This document shows, one piece after another, positions 60,990 to 64,000 of a stretch of DNA of 64,000 bases. The stretch is from positions 1 to 64,000 of the forward strand of contig CACMOQ010000006.1 in the NCBI GenBank assembly GCA_902615445.1, in the 5' to 3' direction. The notes beneath the pieces are model-generated. The model did no database searches. It was given only the letters and a program-made list of their open reading frames with translations, and was not told the origin of the DNA. Source of the DNA: an uncultured Pelagibacteraceae bacterium (lineage in GTDB: Bacteria; Pseudomonadota; Alphaproteobacteria; Pelagibacterales; Pelagibacteraceae). Position 1 is the stretch's first letter. Each line of letters starts with the position of its first letter. The position numbers and the translations under genes were made by a program.

Positions 60990-61775
60990 GTGAGTATTGA
61001 AATTAATATAAATTGTGATTTAGGCGAAAAATCTAAACATCATTCTAATAAGCATGATCCTGACTTACTCGAAATAGTCAATTCAGCAAACGTAGCATGT
61101 GGTTATCATGCAGGCGATAAGGAAACTATGAATAAGGTTGTGGAAATATCAAAAAAAAATGGTGTTAGTATTGGGGCGCATCCATCTTTCAATGACCCTG
61201 AAAATTTTGGTAGAGAACGAATGAATTTATCTTCTTCTGAGATAGAAAAATTAATAATTGATCAGTATGAAATTCTTCAAAAAATTTCATCTAACCATGG
61301 TGAAAATGTCACTCATATAAAACCACATGGTGCTTTAAATAATATGGCGTGCGAAGATATTAATTTAGCGACTATATTAGCTAAAGTAATCAAAAGTATA
61401 AATCCAGAATTAATTTATTTAGTGCCAACTGGATCTAAAATGGAACAAGCTGCTAAAAAGTTAGATATGAAAATTGCCTGTGAAATATTTGCGGATCGAA
61501 ATTATGAAGACGATGGTAACCTAGTTTCAAGAAAAAAACCCAATGCTTTAATTACTGATCCCGAATTAGCAAAAAAACATGTTTTAAGCATGGTAAAAAA
61601 TCAGGCACTTAATTGTCACAGCGGGAAACAAATACCTTGTGAAATTGACTCTGTTTGCATACATGGAGATAACTTAAGTTCGTTAAATACTGCAAAAGCT
61701 GTTAAGGAAAACTTATTAAATAATGGTTTATCACTTGTAGCTTTAAATAAAATGGAGAAATTTAAAAATGATTAA
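60990..61775 (+). CDS. pxpA: 5-oxoprolinase subunit A (LamB/YcsF family); GTG start
   Basis: ININCDLGEKSKHH, VNSANVACGYHAGD, GVSIGAHPSFNDPENFGRERM, HIKPHGALNNMA. Confidence 0.93.
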   Translation: MSIEININCDLGEKSKHHSNKHDPDLLEIVNSANVACGYHAGDKETMNKVVEISKKNGVSIGAHPSFNDPENFGRERMNLSSSEIEKLIIDQYEILQKISSNHGENVTHIKPHGALNNMACEDINLATILAKVIKSINPELIYLVPTGSKMEQAAKKLDMKIACEIFADRNYEDDGNLVSRKKPNALITDPELAKKHVLSMVKNQALNCHSGKQIPCEIDSVCIHGDNLSSLNTAKAVKENLLNNGLSLVALNKMEKFKND

Positions 61776-62268
61776 AAAAATTCTAATTACATCAATCACA
61801 TATCTATTTTTAATGGTTAATTTAAACGCTGCAGGTTCAGATGGCGGTGACAGTGGTGGATCTAGTGCAGCTGTAAAAACAAATTATGACAAGGCCGTCT
61901 CACACATCAAAATAGCAAAGAAACATGAAAAAAAAGGTAAATTAGAGAAAGCAAAAAAGAGATACTTAAAAGCACAAAAACTTTTAATAAAATCAAATGC
62001 AAAAAAACCTAACAAGGCTGATACTTTAAATTATTTAGGCTTTACAACAAGAAAACTAGGTGATTTTGAATTGGGTGAAAAATATTATCTTCAAGGCTTA
62101 GCAATTAATCCAAACCATAAAGGTATAAATGAATATCTTGGTGAACTATATGTTGCTACTAACAGGCATAATCTCGCTGTTGAGAGATTAGAAGTTTTAA
62201 AAGGTTGTAACTGTGAGGAGTATGAGCAGCTGAAAGCTGTAATTGCTGGGAAAAAATCTAAGTATTAA
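61768..62268 (+). CDS. Secreted TPR-repeat protein
   Basis: Signal peptide, SDGGDSGGSS linker, TPR-like KADTLNYLGFTTRKLGDFELGEKYYLQGLAINPNHKGINEYLGELYVAT, C-terminal CNCEEY. Confidence 0.78.
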   Translation: MIKKILITSITYLFLMVNLNAAGSDGGDSGGSSAAVKTNYDKAVSHIKIAKKHEKKGKLEKAKKRYLKAQKLLIKSNAKKPNKADTLNYLGFTTRKLGDFELGEKYYLQGLAINPNHKGINEYLGELYVATNRHNLAVERLEVLKGCNCEEYEQLKAVIAGKKSKY

Positions 62269-63575
62269 TTTATATTTTTAATCATTTGTTCAGGCATCCA
62301 TAAGGCAATCTCAGGGAAGATCACGACTAAAATTACAGCCAAAACCATTAATAAAAATAATGGGAACGCACTTTTAGCAATATATCCCATATCTTTATTT
62401 GCCATTCCTTGAAGTACAAATAAGTTAAAACCTACTGGTGGAGTAATTTGTGCCATTTCAACTACAATAACCAAAAAAATACCAAACCAAATCATGTCAA
62501 AACCAGCCTGACGGATCATGGGTTCTATTATAGCCATAGTTAATACCACGGCTGAAATCCCATCTAAAAACATGCCTAAGATTATATAAAAAAGCATTAA
62601 AACAAAAATTAAAACATAAGGTGATAATTCCATATTTTGAATCCAAAGAGCTAGATTTCTGGGTAAACCCGTAAAACCCATTGCTAAAGATAAAAATGTC
62701 GAGCCTGCTAAAATAAATGCAATCATACAGGATGTTTTGGTTGCACCCATCAAAGAAGATTTAAAAGTTTCAATACTCAGACTTTTTTGAAAATAAGACA
62801 AAATTAATGCTCCTAAAACACCTAACGATGCAGCTTCCGTGGCAGTTGCAATACCAGTATATATTGAGCCTATAACAGCTAATATCAAAATTATTACAGG
62901 TAAAAGTTGTTTAGATCTTTTAATCTTTTCAATAAATGAATATTTTTCTAAAATTTTTGGCATGGTCTTCTTATTAATTAATGACCAAATAATTACATAA
63001 GACATGAATATTAATGCAATCATTATTCCTGGGATTATTCCCGCAATAAATAATTTAGCTATAGACTCTTGAACAGCAACACCATAAATAATCAATATAA
63101 TTGATGGAGGAATCAATAAACCAAGAGTTCCTGAACCTGCTAAACTACCGAGCAAAATTTTTTCTGGATATTTTCTTTTTCTTAGTTCAGGTATTGACAT
63201 TTTTCCAACAGTAGCAACAGTCGCTGCAGAAGAGCCAGATATTGCAGCAAATAAAGCACATCCCACTATATTAACATGAATCAAGCCTCCTGGTAATTTT
63301 TGCATCCATGGTGAAAGGCCTTTAAACAAATTTTCAGATAATTTTGTCCTAAACAAAATTTCACCCATCCACACGAATAGAGGTAAAGCTGTAAGTGTCC
63401 AAGAGGATGAGGTTCCCCAAATTGTTGTAGCCATAGCATCACCTACAGGTCTTGAAGTAAATAACATCATTCCAATTGCAGAAACACCTATCATACTCAG
63501 AGCTACCCAAATGCCAGAACCCAAAAAAAATAATAGAACACTAATAAAGAATATTGTTAATAGTATTTCAGTCAT
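62265..63575 (-). CDS. TRAP transporter large permease (DctM family)
   Basis: 436 aa, 12 TM; GCALFAAISGSSAATVATVGKMSIPELRKRKYPEKILLGSLAGSGTLGLLIPPSIILIIYGV. Confidence 0.94.
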   Translation of the reverse strand: MTEILLTIFFISVLLFFLGSGIWVALSMIGVSAIGMMLFTSRPVGDAMATTIWGTSSSWTLTALPLFVWMGEILFRTKLSENLFKGLSPWMQKLPGGLIHVNIVGCALFAAISGSSAATVATVGKMSIPELRKRKYPEKILLGSLAGSGTLGLLIPPSIILIIYGVAVQESIAKLFIAGIIPGIMIALIFMSYVIIWSLINKKTMPKILEKYSFIEKIKRSKQLLPVIILILAVIGSIYTGIATATEAASLGVLGALILSYFQKSLSIETFKSSLMGATKTSCMIAFILAGSTFLSLAMGFTGLPRNLALWIQNMELSPYVLIFVLMLFYIILGMFLDGISAVVLTMAIIEPMIRQAGFDMIWFGIFLVIVVEMAQITPPVGFNLFVLQGMANKDMGYIAKSAFPLFLLMVLAVILVVIFPEIALWMPEQMIKNIN

Positions 63576-64000
63576 TTTATTTTTTTGTTAATTAAAATGA
63601 AATGATGTAAAACACTTATGAAAAATATTATTGACCCAATTGCCACGCTCAATTGAGGTATCCATATAAGAATTTCATCCGCACCCTCACTTCTCTCTTG
63701 AAATTTGTATGAAATGATTAACATTTTAAAAAAGTAAAATGCTAAATAGCCAGAGAAAAAACTCGCTACTCCTAAACACCAAATTTCGACAATTTTTTTT
63801 TTTAGTCCTGATAATTTTTCTAAAAAAAGAGTAATTCGAATATGGCCATCCTCAACAAATGTATAAGCCAAAGCAAAAAAGGATGCTGAGGCCATACAAT
63901 AACCAGAATACTCAGCTAAACCTCTTATATAAAAACCAAATATTCTAGAACATATACCAATAAGTATAAAAACTGCTATTAAAATCAAAAAGATTGCAGC
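63572..64000 (-). CDS. TRAP transporter small permease (DctQ family), partial, N-terminus beyond the window edge
   Basis: 4-TM; GYCMASASFFALAYTFVEDGHIRITLFLEKLS; frame stays open past the track start (63988) to the window edge. Confidence 0.85.
   Translation of the reverse strand, partial: AAIFLILIAVFILIGICSRIFGFYIRGLAEYSGYCMASASFFALAYTFVEDGHIRITLFLEKLSGLKKKIVEIWCLGVASFFSGYLAFYFFKMLIISYKFQERSEGADEILIWIPQLSVAIGSIIFFISVLHHFILINKKIK

Noticed and set aside
1-64000. CRISPR arrays, prophage, transposases, toxin-antitoxin or defence islands
   Set aside because: No repeat-spacer arrays, integrase/transposase, phage structural, or recognisable defence genes were found when reading the ORFs and gaps.

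Overview
AT-rich, extremely gene-dense bacterial chromosome window with many 1-50 bp gene overlaps. Composition, gene families and gene order point to a streamlined alphaproteobacterium of the SAR11/Pelagibacter type (inference; no search was run). The first ~35 kb is mostly housekeeping: prfB, mrcA, RNase E/G, thiSG, aroQ, accBC, aspS, purMN, ndk, pepA, lptFG-lptD-surA-pdxA-rsmA, gmk, acpP-fabG-fabD, rpsF-rpsR-rplI-dnaB, cvpA-purF. The 35-64 kb part is more accessory and metabolic: gshAB, DMT/MFS transporters, a glycine amidinotransferase-like enzyme, NAD-formate dehydrogenase, msrA-selO, TspO, a cfa/DUF1365/FAD-oxidoreductase/DUF3833 lipid-modification cluster, gcvTHP behind a tandem glycine riboswitch, pxpABC (5-oxoprolinase) and TRAP transporter genes. 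I found no tRNA, rRNA, CRISPR, transposon or prophage. The most interesting observations are: (i) the lipid-modification cluster follows gcvP after only 3 bp, so the glycine riboswitch may control it; (ii) a DUF2066 gene interrupted by one in-frame ochre codon between A/T homopolymers; (iii) an RNase E that appears to lack the Zn-link cysteines and the C-terminal scaffold; (iv) a stand-alone protein resembling the C-terminal domain of class II ribonucleotide reductase; (v) a programmed +1 frameshift in prfB that the ORF track misses. No clearly novel multi-gene system was found; (i) is the best candidate.
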